From positions 1-39,058 of the forward strand of contig JAJZQY010000011.1 of assembly GCA_021806605.1 (NCBI GenBank): a stretch of 39,058 nucleotides of DNA, given 5' to 3'. A program made the position numbers and the translations under genes. Below, one piece after another: positions 17,781 through 24,717 of the stretch (position 1 is its first letter; each line of letters starts with the position of its first letter). This DNA comes from Pseudomonadota bacterium (GTDB lineage Bacteria > Pseudomonadota > Gammaproteobacteria > Burkholderiales > JABEVD01). The notes under the pieces are model-generated. The model saw only the letters and a program-made list of their open reading frames with translations, was not told where the DNA came from and searched no databases.

Positions 17781-18152
17781 CTGAAGGGGGATGCTGCTGC
17801 GTTCCCCTACGATGCGATTGGCTTCGTCCACATAGATCAGCTTCGGCTTGAAGCTGGAAAGCTCGGATGCGTCGTAGCATGCATAGGTTGCGATAATCAC
17901 GATGTCTCCCGGGGAGGCCTTGTGCGCGGCTGCGCCATTCACCGAAATGACGCCCGACCCCCGCTCCGCTCTGATCGCGTAGGTCGTGAATCTTTCGCCG
18001 TTGCTCACGTTGTAGATGTCGATTTGCTGATACTCTCGAATGTCGGCTGCATCGAGCAGGTTTTCGTCGATCGCGCAGGAACCCTCGTAATGAAGTTCGG
18101 CGTGCGTAACCGTCACTCTGTGAAGCTTCGAACTCAGCATGGTTCTTTGCAT
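17772..18152 (-). CDS. panD: Aspartate 1-decarboxylase (pyruvoyl enzyme)
   Basis: PanD decarboxylates aspartate to beta-alanine for pantothenate and CoA synthesis. The 126-residue proenzyme has the self-cleavage site YEGSCAID, with Gly24-Ser25 at the position seen in E. coli, so Ser25 becomes the pyruvoyl group. Lys9 (SSKLHRV), Tyr58 (FTTYAI) and the [15 protein letters not shown] block are conserved. AGAGG stands 6 bases before the ATG at 18152. No other pan genes lie nearby; panB and panC must be elsewhere. It lies downstream of the HDOD gene on the same strand, separated by 75 bases with a hairpin. Confidence 0.97.
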   Translation of the reverse strand: MQRTMLSSKLHRVTVTHAELHYEGSCAIDENLLDAADIREYQQIDIYNVSNGERFTTYAIRAERGSGVISVNGAAAHKASPGDIVIIATYACYDASELSSFKPKLIYVDEANRIVGERSSIPLQAA

Positions 18153-18197
18153 GAAAGCCTCTGATATCGAAAAGCCTTACAGTATAAATCGACTCGA

Positions 18198-18219
18198 TCC
18201 CCGAGACAAATATCGGGGA
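18198..18219 (-). terminator. Possible terminator hairpin after the HDOD gene
   Basis: TCCCCGA (18198-18204) pairs with TCGGGGA (18213-18219) around an 8-base loop, just downstream of the HDOD stop on the minus strand. There is no clear U-run, so it could equally be a processing or attenuation hairpin in front of panD. Confidence 0.35.
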
Positions 18220-18227
18220 GCTGCCGG

Positions 18228-19088
18228 TCAGTCTTGCCCATCCAGGAAAGCCTTGGCATCGTCGACGATCTCCCCGAATTCATCGGTGGACAGCCCCAGA
18301 TGCCGCAGCGCGATTTGCCCGCCCTTGTGCCATTCCGCGGAGTCGGAGAGACCGGCATGAAGCTGGATGGCGCGCTCGGCAAGGAGGGCAAGGGCAACCA
18401 GATGCTGACCTTCGACGGGCAGCAGGGATTGCGACTCCGAGAGCAGGTCGTACTCGTGGTGGAACCGGATTGCGCTGGAAAGCGTATTCGGAAGGTTCCA
18501 GTTTTTCGCGAGCAGGTAGCCTACCGTGGCGTGATTGGTTTGATAGCACTCATCTTCGATCTCGGTGAATTTCCTGTCCATGGAACGTTCGGCTGCACCG
18601 AATGTCTTCTTGTAGCCCGGAAAGCGCTGCATCAGGATCGGGATGCCGCAGTTCTGAAAAAGTCCGAAGGTGTAGGCCTCGTCCCGATTCATGCCGGGAA
18701 GCTGTTCGGCGATATGGGAAGTCATCATGGCGACCTTGGCGGATGCGTCCCAGAAGCTTTCCATGTCGATCTGTCCTGCCTTGGCGAAAACCTGCCTCAG
18801 CTTCAGTCCGGTTATCGTCCTGGCCAATGCGGACAAGCCCAGCACGGATATCGCCTGACTGATCGTGGTAGCCTTGCTGCGCAATCCGAAGAAGGGGGAG
18901 TTGACGGTCTTGAGGAGCGCTGCGGAAAGTCCCACGTCCGACGAAACCAACTGTTCTATTTTTCTGTAGATCGGTTCGTCCTTCCTGATTTCGGCATCGA
19001 GTTCGATCAGCATCGTCGGCCTGGGGGGGATCCCGACGCTGCCGATGACTTTTTCCATTTCCTGGTCTAGCAGTTCCTGTTCGCTCAT
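18228..19088 (-). CDS. HDOD domain signalling protein
   Basis: This 286-residue cytoplasmic protein consists of one HDOD domain (about residues 18-215). It begins IPPRPTMLIELDAEIRK, then shows VSSDVGLSAALLKTVNSPFFG, and the short helices typical of this HD-GYP relative. The metal-binding HD residues needed for phosphodiesterase activity are not conserved, as usual in HDOD proteins. These act as non-catalytic regulators in motility, cyclic-di-GMP and stress signalling. It is divergent from a Crp/Fnr-like regulator and 1.5 kb from a diguanylate cyclase, which suggests a local signalling block. The ribosome binding site is weak. Confidence 0.9.
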   Translation of the reverse strand: MSEQELLDQEMEKVIGSVGIPPRPTMLIELDAEIRKDEPIYRKIEQLVSSDVGLSAALLKTVNSPFFGLRSKATTISQAISVLGLSALARTITGLKLRQVFAKAGQIDMESFWDASAKVAMMTSHIAEQLPGMNRDEAYTFGLFQNCGIPILMQRFPGYKKTFGAAERSMDRKFTEIEDECYQTNHATVGYLLAKNWNLPNTLSSAIRFHHEYDLLSESQSLLPVEGQHLVALALLAERAIQLHAGLSDSAEWHKGGQIALRHLGLSTDEFGEIVDDAKAFLDGQD

Positions 19089-19219
19089 GAGTTAGCCATA
19101 AAATTGATAAATGCCCATGCATCGCCGATGCCGGGAGGCTTGCCGGAGAGTATAACAACATGAGGCGGCGGTGTCGTGCTTGTGTTAGATTGCGTACATA
19201 CCGTTAAGAGAGATATCGC

Positions 19220-19225
19220 TATAAT
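19220..19225 (+). promoter_or_regulatory. Candidate -10 element for the Crp/Fnr-like regulator
   Basis: A perfect TATAAT lies 33 bases before the ATG of the regulator gene. No recognisable -35 hexamer is found 16-18 bases upstream, which would fit activator-dependent expression. The 169-base divergent spacer to the HDOD gene holds nothing else I can name except TAGT/TTAG repetition at 19228-19240. Confidence 0.4.
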
Positions 19226-19257
19226 TTCTAGTTAGTTAGATTCTGTCGGTAGTCCAA

Positions 19258-19965
19258 ATGAATAACAAAATAGCTGATCCCCGTCAGAACCGTCTTCTGA
19301 ATATGCTGCCGCCTTCCGAATATGCGCGCCTTGTTCCTGCCCTCGAGCGGGTTTCTCTCAGGGTGGGCGACATCCTTGCCGAACCCAACAAGATATCGCG
19401 TTTCGTTTATTTTCCGGTGGACAGCATGGTCTCGCTCTACTATCCGATGGACCATGGAACGTCGTCCGAAATCGCCCTCATCGGGAACGAGGGGATGTTC
19501 AGCATCGTTCCCATCCTCGGGGGGGAAACCATGCCCTATATGGCCGTGGTGGAAACCTCCGGTCAGGCTTTCCGGCTGGATGGAAGAATTCTCAAAGGGG
19601 AACTCGACCGATCCAGGCACCTGAGGCACATCCTGCTTCTCTACACCCAGGCGCTTTTCACCCAGATGGCTCAGCTTTCCATTTGCGGGCGGCATCATTC
19701 GCTGCGTCAGCAGCTTTGCCTTCATCTGCTGCTGATTCACGACAGGGCGCTGTCTGACAGGTTCGCTCTGACGCAGCAAACCACGGCCCACATGCTCGGC
19801 GTTCGCCGCGAAAGCGTGACCAAGGTGTCGGGAGAGCTGCGCGGCGACGGGCTGATCGCCTACAGACGCGGGTACGTCACGGTGCTCGACAGACGGCGCC
19901 TGGAGTGCGAGTGCTGTGAGTGCTACAGTGTGGTGAGAGAGGAATTCTTTCGCCTGCTGGGCTGA
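19258..19965 (+). CDS. Crp/Fnr-family transcriptional regulator
   Basis: This 235-residue regulator has an N-terminal cyclic-nucleotide-binding-type beta barrel (about residues 20-130, with VGDILAEPNKISRFVYFP). A dimer helix and a C-terminal winged helix follow, with the recognition region LTQQTTAHMLGVRRESVTKV (about residues 175-195). The usual cAMP-contact RS pair and the FNR N-terminal cysteines are absent, so the signal is unknown. The C-terminus carries four cysteines in CECCEC; relatives I recall have fewer there. A dyad and promoter 70-110 bases after its stop belong to a tiny membrane protein gene that it might control. Confidence 0.92.
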   Translation: MNNKIADPRQNRLLNMLPPSEYARLVPALERVSLRVGDILAEPNKISRFVYFPVDSMVSLYYPMDHGTSSEIALIGNEGMFSIVPILGGETMPYMAVVETSGQAFRLDGRILKGELDRSRHLRHILLLYTQALFTQMAQLSICGRHHSLRQQLCLHLLLIHDRALSDRFALTQQTTAHMLGVRRESVTKVSGELRGDGLIAYRRGYVTVLDRRRLECECCECYSVVREEFFRLLG

Positions 19966-20036
19966 ATTCCGGTTTCTTCTGCGCTACCCATTTCCCTTCG
20001 AGTTGTTCCGTAAATCCTTCTCCATAAATAACCATG

Positions 20037-20076
20037 TAACTGATAATGTTAATTTTTTGCAAAACAATGCCATAAT
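20037..20076 (+). promoter_or_regulatory. Extended -10 promoter with upstream dyad for the 34-residue protein
   Basis: TGC-CATAAT (20068-20076) is an extended -10 element. TAAC-N7-GTTA (20037-20051) is an inverted repeat centred about 39 bases before the expected start near 20083, where a class II Crp/Fnr activator would bind. No good -35 is present. The transcript would begin with TGCC-GAAA-GGCA (20083-20094), a GNRA-capped mini-hairpin. All are sequence predictions. Confidence 0.4.
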
Positions 20077-20137
20077 CTGAGCTGCCGAAAGGCACGGAGC
20101 AAGTTGTACCGACATAACTACTAAAGGAGAGATATCA

Positions 20138-20242
20138 ATGGCTGATGCAATTCAGTTCACAAATGCAGGCGGGGTAGCCGTATTGATCATTTGTGCAGTG
20201 GTTTATCTGGGAAGCTGTTACCTGTATCAAAAAGGCAAGTGA
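20138..20242 (+). CDS. 34-residue single-span membrane protein
   Basis: This gene encodes a 34-residue protein that is nearly all one membrane helix (about residues 11-30: GGVAVLIICAVVYLGSCYLY). It has a short polar N-terminus (MADAIQFTN), a basic tail (QKGK), and cysteines at 19 and 27 within the span. It is supported by an AAAGGAGA ribosome binding site (20123-20130) 7 bases before the ATG, the strongest in the window. It also has its own candidate promoter and a rho-independent terminator 35 bases after the stop. I do not recognise the family. The size and form recall accessory subunits of respiratory oxidases, but no oxidase gene is here. Confidence 0.8.
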   Translation: MADAIQFTNAGGVAVLIICAVVYLGSCYLYQKGK

Positions 20243-20251
20243 GCGGGGAGT

Positions 20252-20306
20252 CGGCCGATTGGCCGGCATATCGCAGAAACGGGCCTGCCGGCCCGTTTTC
20301 ATTTGG
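20252..20306 (+). terminator. Rho-independent terminator after the 34-residue protein gene
   Basis: AAACGGGC (20277-20284) pairs perfectly with GCCCGTTT (20291-20298) around a 6-base loop, followed by TCATTT. A smaller hairpin, CGGCC-GATT-GGCCG (20252-20265), lies just before it. The main stem would end the short transcript and could also act on the converging minus-strand gene. Confidence 0.85.
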
Positions 20307-20321
20307 AGCGCCTGTGGGCCG

Positions 20322-20507
20322 TCATCGCCTTTTCTGAAGGAAGTAATGGCACGGCTCTCCGGAGGCTTCAACGACGTCCAGGATAGGCAGCCTTTGGCTT
20401 TTGAATGCGAATGCACGGCAGCCATATCTGAAACTGGCATCGTGGGTGATGTAGTAGTGGGCGCAGTTGTTGCAGTCCGGGCGCTTCTTGTCCGGTTTCG
20501 TCGTCAT
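20322..20507 (-). CDS. Small conserved four-cysteine protein
   Basis: This 61-residue basic protein contains CNNC near residue 12, then Cys in YGCRAFAFKS and GEPCHYF. It matches from memory a conserved beta- and gammaproteobacterial family with the core HYYITHDASFRYGCRA and GFKS-like motifs. That family is sometimes mislabelled as uracil-DNA glycosylase. Four cysteines suggest a zinc or iron-sulfur site; no function is established. ATG 20507 (MTTKPDK) gives the usual family length. The frame is open further upstream to 20594, but that would overlap the start of the diguanylate cyclase gene. The ribosome binding site is weak. Confidence 0.75.
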   Translation of the reverse strand: MTTKPDKKRPDCNNCAHYYITHDASFRYGCRAFAFKSQRLPILDVVEASGEPCHYFLQKRR

Positions 20508-20541
20508 GGGATTATTATGCTCGAATCCTGCCTGATGGAAA

Positions 20542-21792
20542 ATGGCTATGGCTAAAGAATCCGGATTGAGCGCCGATAATGCCGTCATGGCCAAAGATCT
20601 CCATGCGGAAAATTTTTCTCTTCGTCAGCAGCTCGAGGCGCTTCTTCACGAGGCGCGCTGCAACGAGGACAAGATGCGTCGCTTCGACCAGATCGAGCGA
20701 CAGCTGATAGGCGCAGGCTCCCTGGCCGAGCTGGTGCGCACGCTGCTCTCGGAATACAAATCGGCTTTCGGAGTGGAGCATGTGACTCTGGCGCTGGTCG
20801 ATGCGGAATACGAAGCGGCCAGAATTCTTGAAGCCGAGCCTGCATCGGCTCAGGGACTGACACTGCTCGGGTCGGGGGAGGCACTCGAAAAATTGTATGG
20901 CGAAAATCGAAACCCTCGTTTGGGGAGGTTCGATGCTTCGGTCCACGGGGAGCTTTTCCGGGAAAATCGCGGCAATATTGCCTCCGTTGCGCTTTTGCCG
21001 CTGGCTCGGCAAGGTGCATTGATCGGCAGCCTCCATTTCGGCAGCGACAATCCCGAGCGATATGAAAGCGTCAGCGGAACCCGATTCCTCGAACGCCTTG
21101 CCGCAATCATCTCCGTTTGCCTTGAGAGCGCCCTGAACCAGGAACGCCTGAAGCTGCTCGGTCTGACCGACGGACTCACAGGGGTCCAGAACAGACGCTA
21201 TTTCGAGCATCGCTGCCAGGCGGAGATCAGCCTTGCGCGCCGCCACAAGTATCCGCTTGCCTGCATGTTTCTCGATGTCGACAGATTCAAGCGGATCAAC
21301 GATACCTACGGCCACCAGTTGGGCGACGAGGTATTGCGCAGCGTAGCATGCATCATTCAGGGGCAGCTGCGCGCAGGGGATACCATTGCGCGTTATGGCG
21401 GGGAAGAATTTGTTGCGCTTCTCCCGCAAACCGCGGTCAATCATGCGCTGGACATTGCAGAACGCATCCGCGCCAGAATCGCCGCCGAGCCTTTCGGGAG
21501 CGGGATGCCTGGGGTAACCATCTCGATCGGCCTGTCGATGCTGCCGGCAGATGGCGCAGACGACAACCGCGCGCTGGCCGGGCGCATGATCTCGGATGCC
21601 GACAGGGCGCTTTACCAGGCTAAGCACACGGGCAGGAACAAGGTGGTCTGCGATGGCGCAAAGCTCCCCGTTCCTGTCGGCAAGGCGTCACTGGCGGAGT
21701 CTCTGGCGAGAAACCTATCCGCCGCGATGCGGACTTTCCTCGGGTTTTATTCGAACCTGCTGAAGCGCCTCATGCATTACGGTCCCATGTGA
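20542..21792 (+). CDS. Diguanylate cyclase with GAF-like (DUF484-type) sensor domain
   Basis: This 416-residue cytoplasmic protein makes cyclic di-GMP. An N-terminal helical segment (about 15-55) leads to a GAF/DUF484-like domain (about 60-195, with SVALLPLARQGALIGSLHFGS). A GGDEF domain follows. The active site reads GGEEF (about residues 286-290), and the RAGD five residues earlier is an intact inhibitory I-site, so product feedback is expected. DxLTxxxNRR is present as DGLTGVQNRR. The tail after residue 375 is a 40-residue, partly hydrophobic extension (FLGFYSNLLKRLMHYG). Starts at 20548 and 20587 are alternatives. It converges on and overlaps the next lipoprotein gene by 16 bases. Confidence 0.93.
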   Translation: MAMAKESGLSADNAVMAKDLHAENFSLRQQLEALLHEARCNEDKMRRFDQIERQLIGAGSLAELVRTLLSEYKSAFGVEHVTLALVDAEYEAARILEAEPASAQGLTLLGSGEALEKLYGENRNPRLGRFDASVHGELFRENRGNIASVALLPLARQGALIGSLHFGSDNPERYESVSGTRFLERLAAIISVCLESALNQERLKLLGLTDGLTGVQNRRYFEHRCQAEISLARRHKYPLACMFLDVDRFKRINDTYGHQLGDEVLRSVACIIQGQLRAGDTIARYGGEEFVALLPQTAVNHALDIAERIRARIAAEPFGSGMPGVTISIGLSMLPADGADDNRALAGRMISDADRALYQAKHTGRNKVVCDGAKLPVPVGKASLAESLARNLSAAMRTFLGFYSNLLKRLMHYGPM

Positions 21793-22133
21793 CCGTCAGA
21801 CTTCTCCAGGATGCGCGGAGAAGCCCATACCCCTTTCGCATTCGGAGCGCTGGCAGGCCGGACGCGGATCATGTCTCCCTCAACTTCGGCGACGCTCAAG
21901 GTCGCGGCAGAGGGCAATGTCGTGCAAAGGCCGCCGCCATCCAGAAGCATCGCATTGTAGCCCTTCTCGTCCTTCGCTGCGGCGTATTGCCTGATTTTTT
22001 CGAGCAGGCCCTTGGTCGGGCAGGTGACGACATCGGGATTGGGGGAAAAGACGGTTCCGACCTTGATGTTGTTCCCGCTTCCCCCCGAACATGCTGCAAG
22101 CGGCAACAGTAGAAGAAAAATCATGAATCGCAT
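21777..22133 (-). CDS. Small predicted lipoprotein
   Basis: This 118-residue protein has a short lipoprotein signal peptide, MRFMIFLLLLPLAAC, with lipobox LAAC (Cys15), then SGGSGNN. The mature part has one pair of cysteines (VTCPTKG and GLCTTLP) that could form a disulfide in the periplasm, and ends with a small beta-like region. I do not recognise a characterised family. The ATG at 22133 gives a normal signal peptide. The 12-residue extension to 22169 would not. Its 3' end overlaps the diguanylate cyclase gene by 16 bases, and there is no terminator between them. Confidence 0.75.
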   Translation of the reverse strand: MRFMIFLLLLPLAACSGGSGNNIKVGTVFSPNPDVVTCPTKGLLEKIRQYAAAKDEKGYNAMLLDGGGLCTTLPSAATLSVAEVEGDMIRVRPASAPNAKGVWASPRILEKSDGHMGP

Positions 22134-22299
22134 AGGGCATTTCCCATGAAGTTTGCCCAAGCATAGCAAAATTCGGCGAAGCGGTCAGGATGGTCTTGAA
22201 GAAGCTTGGCGCCATGACGGGCCTTTCTGATGAAAGGCTGGCGTAAGCTCGCGCGGATATATTAGGGCATTTTTCTAACCACCGCACTGGGGAATAACA

Positions 22300-23103
22300 A
22301 TGAAAGTCGCAAAAATCGCCCTATCCATTGCCTGCATGACAGCTTCTGCTACGGCGGTTGCCGATACGGCAGACATCGTGGCGGTCAACAATCAGGTTGG
22401 CATCCAGGTCATATCCACCAGCGTCAATTACACCGAAACGGCTAACGGCACTACCGCCGATACGGAATCCGGCAGCGTTCCAGGCTACGCGCTTTCCCTC
22501 TCCACCATGCAGGATCTGTGGCTCGGAAACGACTATATCCAGGTCGAATACGACCACAACAGCGGCCATACCAATTATGTCGGAGCCCTTATAAACGGGG
22601 GACCATACGGCTCGGTGGTCGGACAGTCCGGGGCGACGCTTTCCAACTACAGTGCGCGCTACGGTACAGGATTTGCTGTCGGAGACGAGGCGATGCTGAC
22701 GCCCTATATCGAAATCGGCCACCACAGTTGGGACAGGGGCGTCAACTACGGTGAAACCTACACGCACAATTATTACGGGATAGGCGCGCTTGGTCAGTGC
22801 ACTTCGCCCGTGAGCGGACTGGTGTTCACGGCCAACGCCCTGATCGGCAGCACTTTCGGGTCGAATATCGATGTCGGGTCCGGTCCCGGACTGACCGGAT
22901 TCTCCGGCGCGCTCGGCAATTCCACCCTGTACAAATTCGGCCTTGCGGCGGATTATGCATTCACCCAGAATTTCCATGGAAACGTCGGGGTGGATTACAC
23001 GTCCTTCAAATACGGGATGAGTGCGGTTTACGGCCTGAATTACGAGCCGGACAGCAAAACCAGCTACACGACGCTCAAGGTAGGATTGGGCTACGCGTTC
23101 TGA
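22300..23103 (+). CDS. Outer membrane beta-barrel protein of unknown function
   Basis: This 267-residue protein has a cleavable signal peptide (MKVAKIALSIACMTASATAVA). A mature chain of alternating polar and aromatic residues in strand-like segments follows, ending in VGLGYAF, the C-terminal phenylalanine signature read by the BAM machinery. Low charge and many Gly, Tyr, Asn and Ser are typical of 8-12-stranded barrels. No porin or adhesin signature is recognised. GGGGAA precedes the ATG at 9 bases. It has its own spacer on both sides and a terminator-like hairpin, so it is probably transcribed alone. Confidence 0.85.
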   Translation: MKVAKIALSIACMTASATAVADTADIVAVNNQVGIQVISTSVNYTETANGTTADTESGSVPGYALSLSTMQDLWLGNDYIQVEYDHNSGHTNYVGALINGGPYGSVVGQSGATLSNYSARYGTGFAVGDEAMLTPYIEIGHHSWDRGVNYGETYTHNYYGIGALGQCTSPVSGLVFTANALIGSTFGSNIDVGSGPGLTGFSGALGNSTLYKFGLAADYAFTQNFHGNVGVDYTSFKYGMSAVYGLNYEPDSKTSYTTLKVGLGYAF

Positions 23104-23116
23104 TTCGGCAAACCCC

Positions 23117-23138
23117 GAGGCCGCTTTACAGCGACCTC
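23117..23138 (+). terminator. Terminator-like hairpin after the beta-barrel gene
   Basis: GAGGCCGCT (23117-23125) pairs with AGCGACCTC (23130-23138), nine positions with one mismatch and a TTAC loop, followed by ATTTAT. It overlaps the stop of the convergent M23 gene, so it could serve both directions. Confidence 0.5.
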
Positions 23139-24057
23139 ATTTATGCGCCAATTGAATCAGCATGGTTTCCGGATTGATGAAATGCCCATCCTTGATGATT
23201 TCATAATGGAGATGGGGGCCGGTTGATCTGCCCGTGTTGCCAGTCAGGCCGATCAATTCGTGCTGGCCGACCGCTTCTCCGGTCTTGACGAGCAGGCGGC
23301 TGAGATGGGCATACCTGGTTTCATACCCGTCGCCATGATCGATGATGATGTTGTTGCCGTATTCCGCGTCCCAGCCTGCGTTCTTGACGATCCCCTTCGC
23401 GGTGGAGAAAACGTTCGTGCCTATCGTTTCCTGAAAGTCGAGGCCGGGATGAAACCCGAGCCTGCCTGCGATGGGATCGATCCTTTTGCCATACGGACTG
23501 GAAATGGCAATGCTGCCCTGCAATGGAAAAAGGATCGGCTTGGTCTCGAGCCACTGCACTTGGCTTTTCCAGTAGTCGATGGAGGTATCGGTGTATTTCA
23601 GAAGCAGATTTTCGTTTTCGTAGACATCGCCAAGATTATCGATCAGGTTGGCGTCGCTCCTGGGAGAGAGGTTCAGCATCGGGCCGCCCTCGGCACTTGA
23701 AACGCCTTTCTTGGTGATGAGAGGGGGAGGGGTCGCCATGAACTTGAGCTTCTTGTTCAGATTGTCGAGGGCAGTCAGGCGATTCTGGAAAGCGGTCAAA
23801 TCCTGCTCAACCTGGCTCATCCTGCTTTCATACTGGTTTTTCAGCTTGTTGAATTCCGTTTCGGAATAGAGATTGCCCATTTTGTGGGCAAGCTGCGGGT
23901 CATATTCGATGGCGAAACGGAAGCCGGCGAATTCGAGGCATACTCCCAGAAAAATGCATGCGAACACCGAGATTGCGGCGATCGTCAGCAGATTGCGCAA
24001 TGTCAGATTGATCCGCCTGATCCGCCCCACCGGTCCGGAAACCCAGATAAGTTGCAT
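23137..24057 (-). CDS. M23-family (LytM/DipM-like) peptidoglycan endopeptidase
   Basis: This 306-residue inner-membrane-anchored periplasmic protein has one N-terminal membrane span (about residues 22-45). A coiled-coil region (about 62-108, with SRMSQVEQDLTAFQNRL) leads to a C-terminal M23 domain. The zinc ligands are in GFHPGLDF (H and D) and GPHLHYE (HLH), and PYGKRIDP marks the fold start. These are all catalytic positions, so it is probably an active endopeptidase rather than a regulator. It lies 3 bases after the bactofilin gene, the pairing known from BacA-LmdC-type systems in which bactofilin positions a hydrolase. Confidence 0.93.
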   Translation of the reverse strand: MQLIWVSGPVGRIRRINLTLRNLLTIAAISVFACIFLGVCLEFAGFRFAIEYDPQLAHKMGNLYSETEFNKLKNQYESRMSQVEQDLTAFQNRLTALDNLNKKLKFMATPPPLITKKGVSSAEGGPMLNLSPRSDANLIDNLGDVYENENLLLKYTDTSIDYWKSQVQWLETKPILFPLQGSIAISSPYGKRIDPIAGRLGFHPGLDFQETIGTNVFSTAKGIVKNAGWDAEYGNNIIIDHGDGYETRYAHLSRLLVKTGEAVGQHELIGLTGNTGRSTGPHLHYEIIKDGHFINPETMLIQLAHK

Positions 24058-24060
24058 GAT

Positions 24061-24510
24061 CTAAGATTGTTGCTTGAGTTTCCCGTCGGAAACCAGAAGA
24101 TTCAGGTTGCCCGGCACAGCTTTTTCCTCGGCCTGCGGCTTTTCTTCAGTCTGGTTGAGAAGACCGAAGATTTTTGCTCCGGACTCGATCCTGATCGACT
24201 TGTATTTCAGGTCGCCGTGGATATGCGCGGTATGCAGGACTTCGATTCGGTCCGCAAAGATGTTTCCGGTAATTTCACCCGAGATGATGACGTGCCCCGC
24301 CCGGATGGTGCCATGGACTTTGGCGCCCTGGGCGATGGCGATGGTGGCGGCATGCCCATCTTCCTGGACAATGTTCCCGTCCAGGTGGCCGTCTATGCGG
24401 ATGCCGTTGCTGACCTGAATGTCGCCAGCGATGCGTACCGATTTGCCGATGATGGTTTCCAGGTTCTTGATCAGGATTCCATGGTCTGCTTTTTTGCTCA
24501 TGCCAAACAT
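24061..24510 (-). CDS. Bactofilin (polymer-forming cytoskeletal protein)
   Basis: This 149-residue protein has a central right-handed beta-helix of short repeating strands (about residues 20-110). Examples are IGKSVRIAGDIQVSNGIRIDG and GHVIISGEITGNIFADRIEV, the bactofilin/DUF583 hallmark. Flexible ends flank the helix (the tail has EEKPQAEEKAVPG). Bactofilins form filaments at the membrane and place cell-wall enzymes, affecting cell shape. AAAGGA precedes both ATG 24510 and an in-frame GTG at 24513. I choose the ATG. It is the first gene of a two-gene unit with the M23 endopeptidase. Confidence 0.93.
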   Translation of the reverse strand: MFGMSKKADHGILIKNLETIIGKSVRIAGDIQVSNGIRIDGHLDGNIVQEDGHAATIAIAQGAKVHGTIRAGHVIISGEITGNIFADRIEVLHTAHIHGDLKYKSIRIESGAKIFGLLNQTEEKPQAEEKAVPGNLNLLVSDGKLKQQS

Positions 24511-24717
24511 CACAATATTCCTTTACATGCTGATGACGCAAGCCGGAATTGCGCTCTGTTGCCGGATACGGCCCTGATGCGAATCCCAAGCCTACCAATA
24601 AAATTCTTTGCAATCAACAGGTAATTTGATTATTGGACGATATTTTGACGGTGACTTTAGAAAAAACAAAGCGCAAGCCACTATACTTTATGTAATTTCT
24701 AGGCCGGAGATTCAGCC
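24511..24717. other. Gene-free spacer of about 200 bases before the bactofilin operon
   Basis: No open reading frame with a ribosome binding site is seen. The stretch is AT-rich compared with its neighbours. On the minus strand TTGATT and TAGGCT, 17 bases apart (roughly 24593-24622), may be the promoter of the bactofilin operon. AGGC/GCCT pairing near 24700 could be a weak terminator of the DUF748 gene. Confidence 0.35.

Noticed and set aside
16223..17851. Long plus-strand open frame (542 codons) opposite roxA
   Set aside because: It is antisense to a well-supported RoxA gene, has no recognisable domain or ribosome binding site and runs into the SlyD-like gene in another frame.
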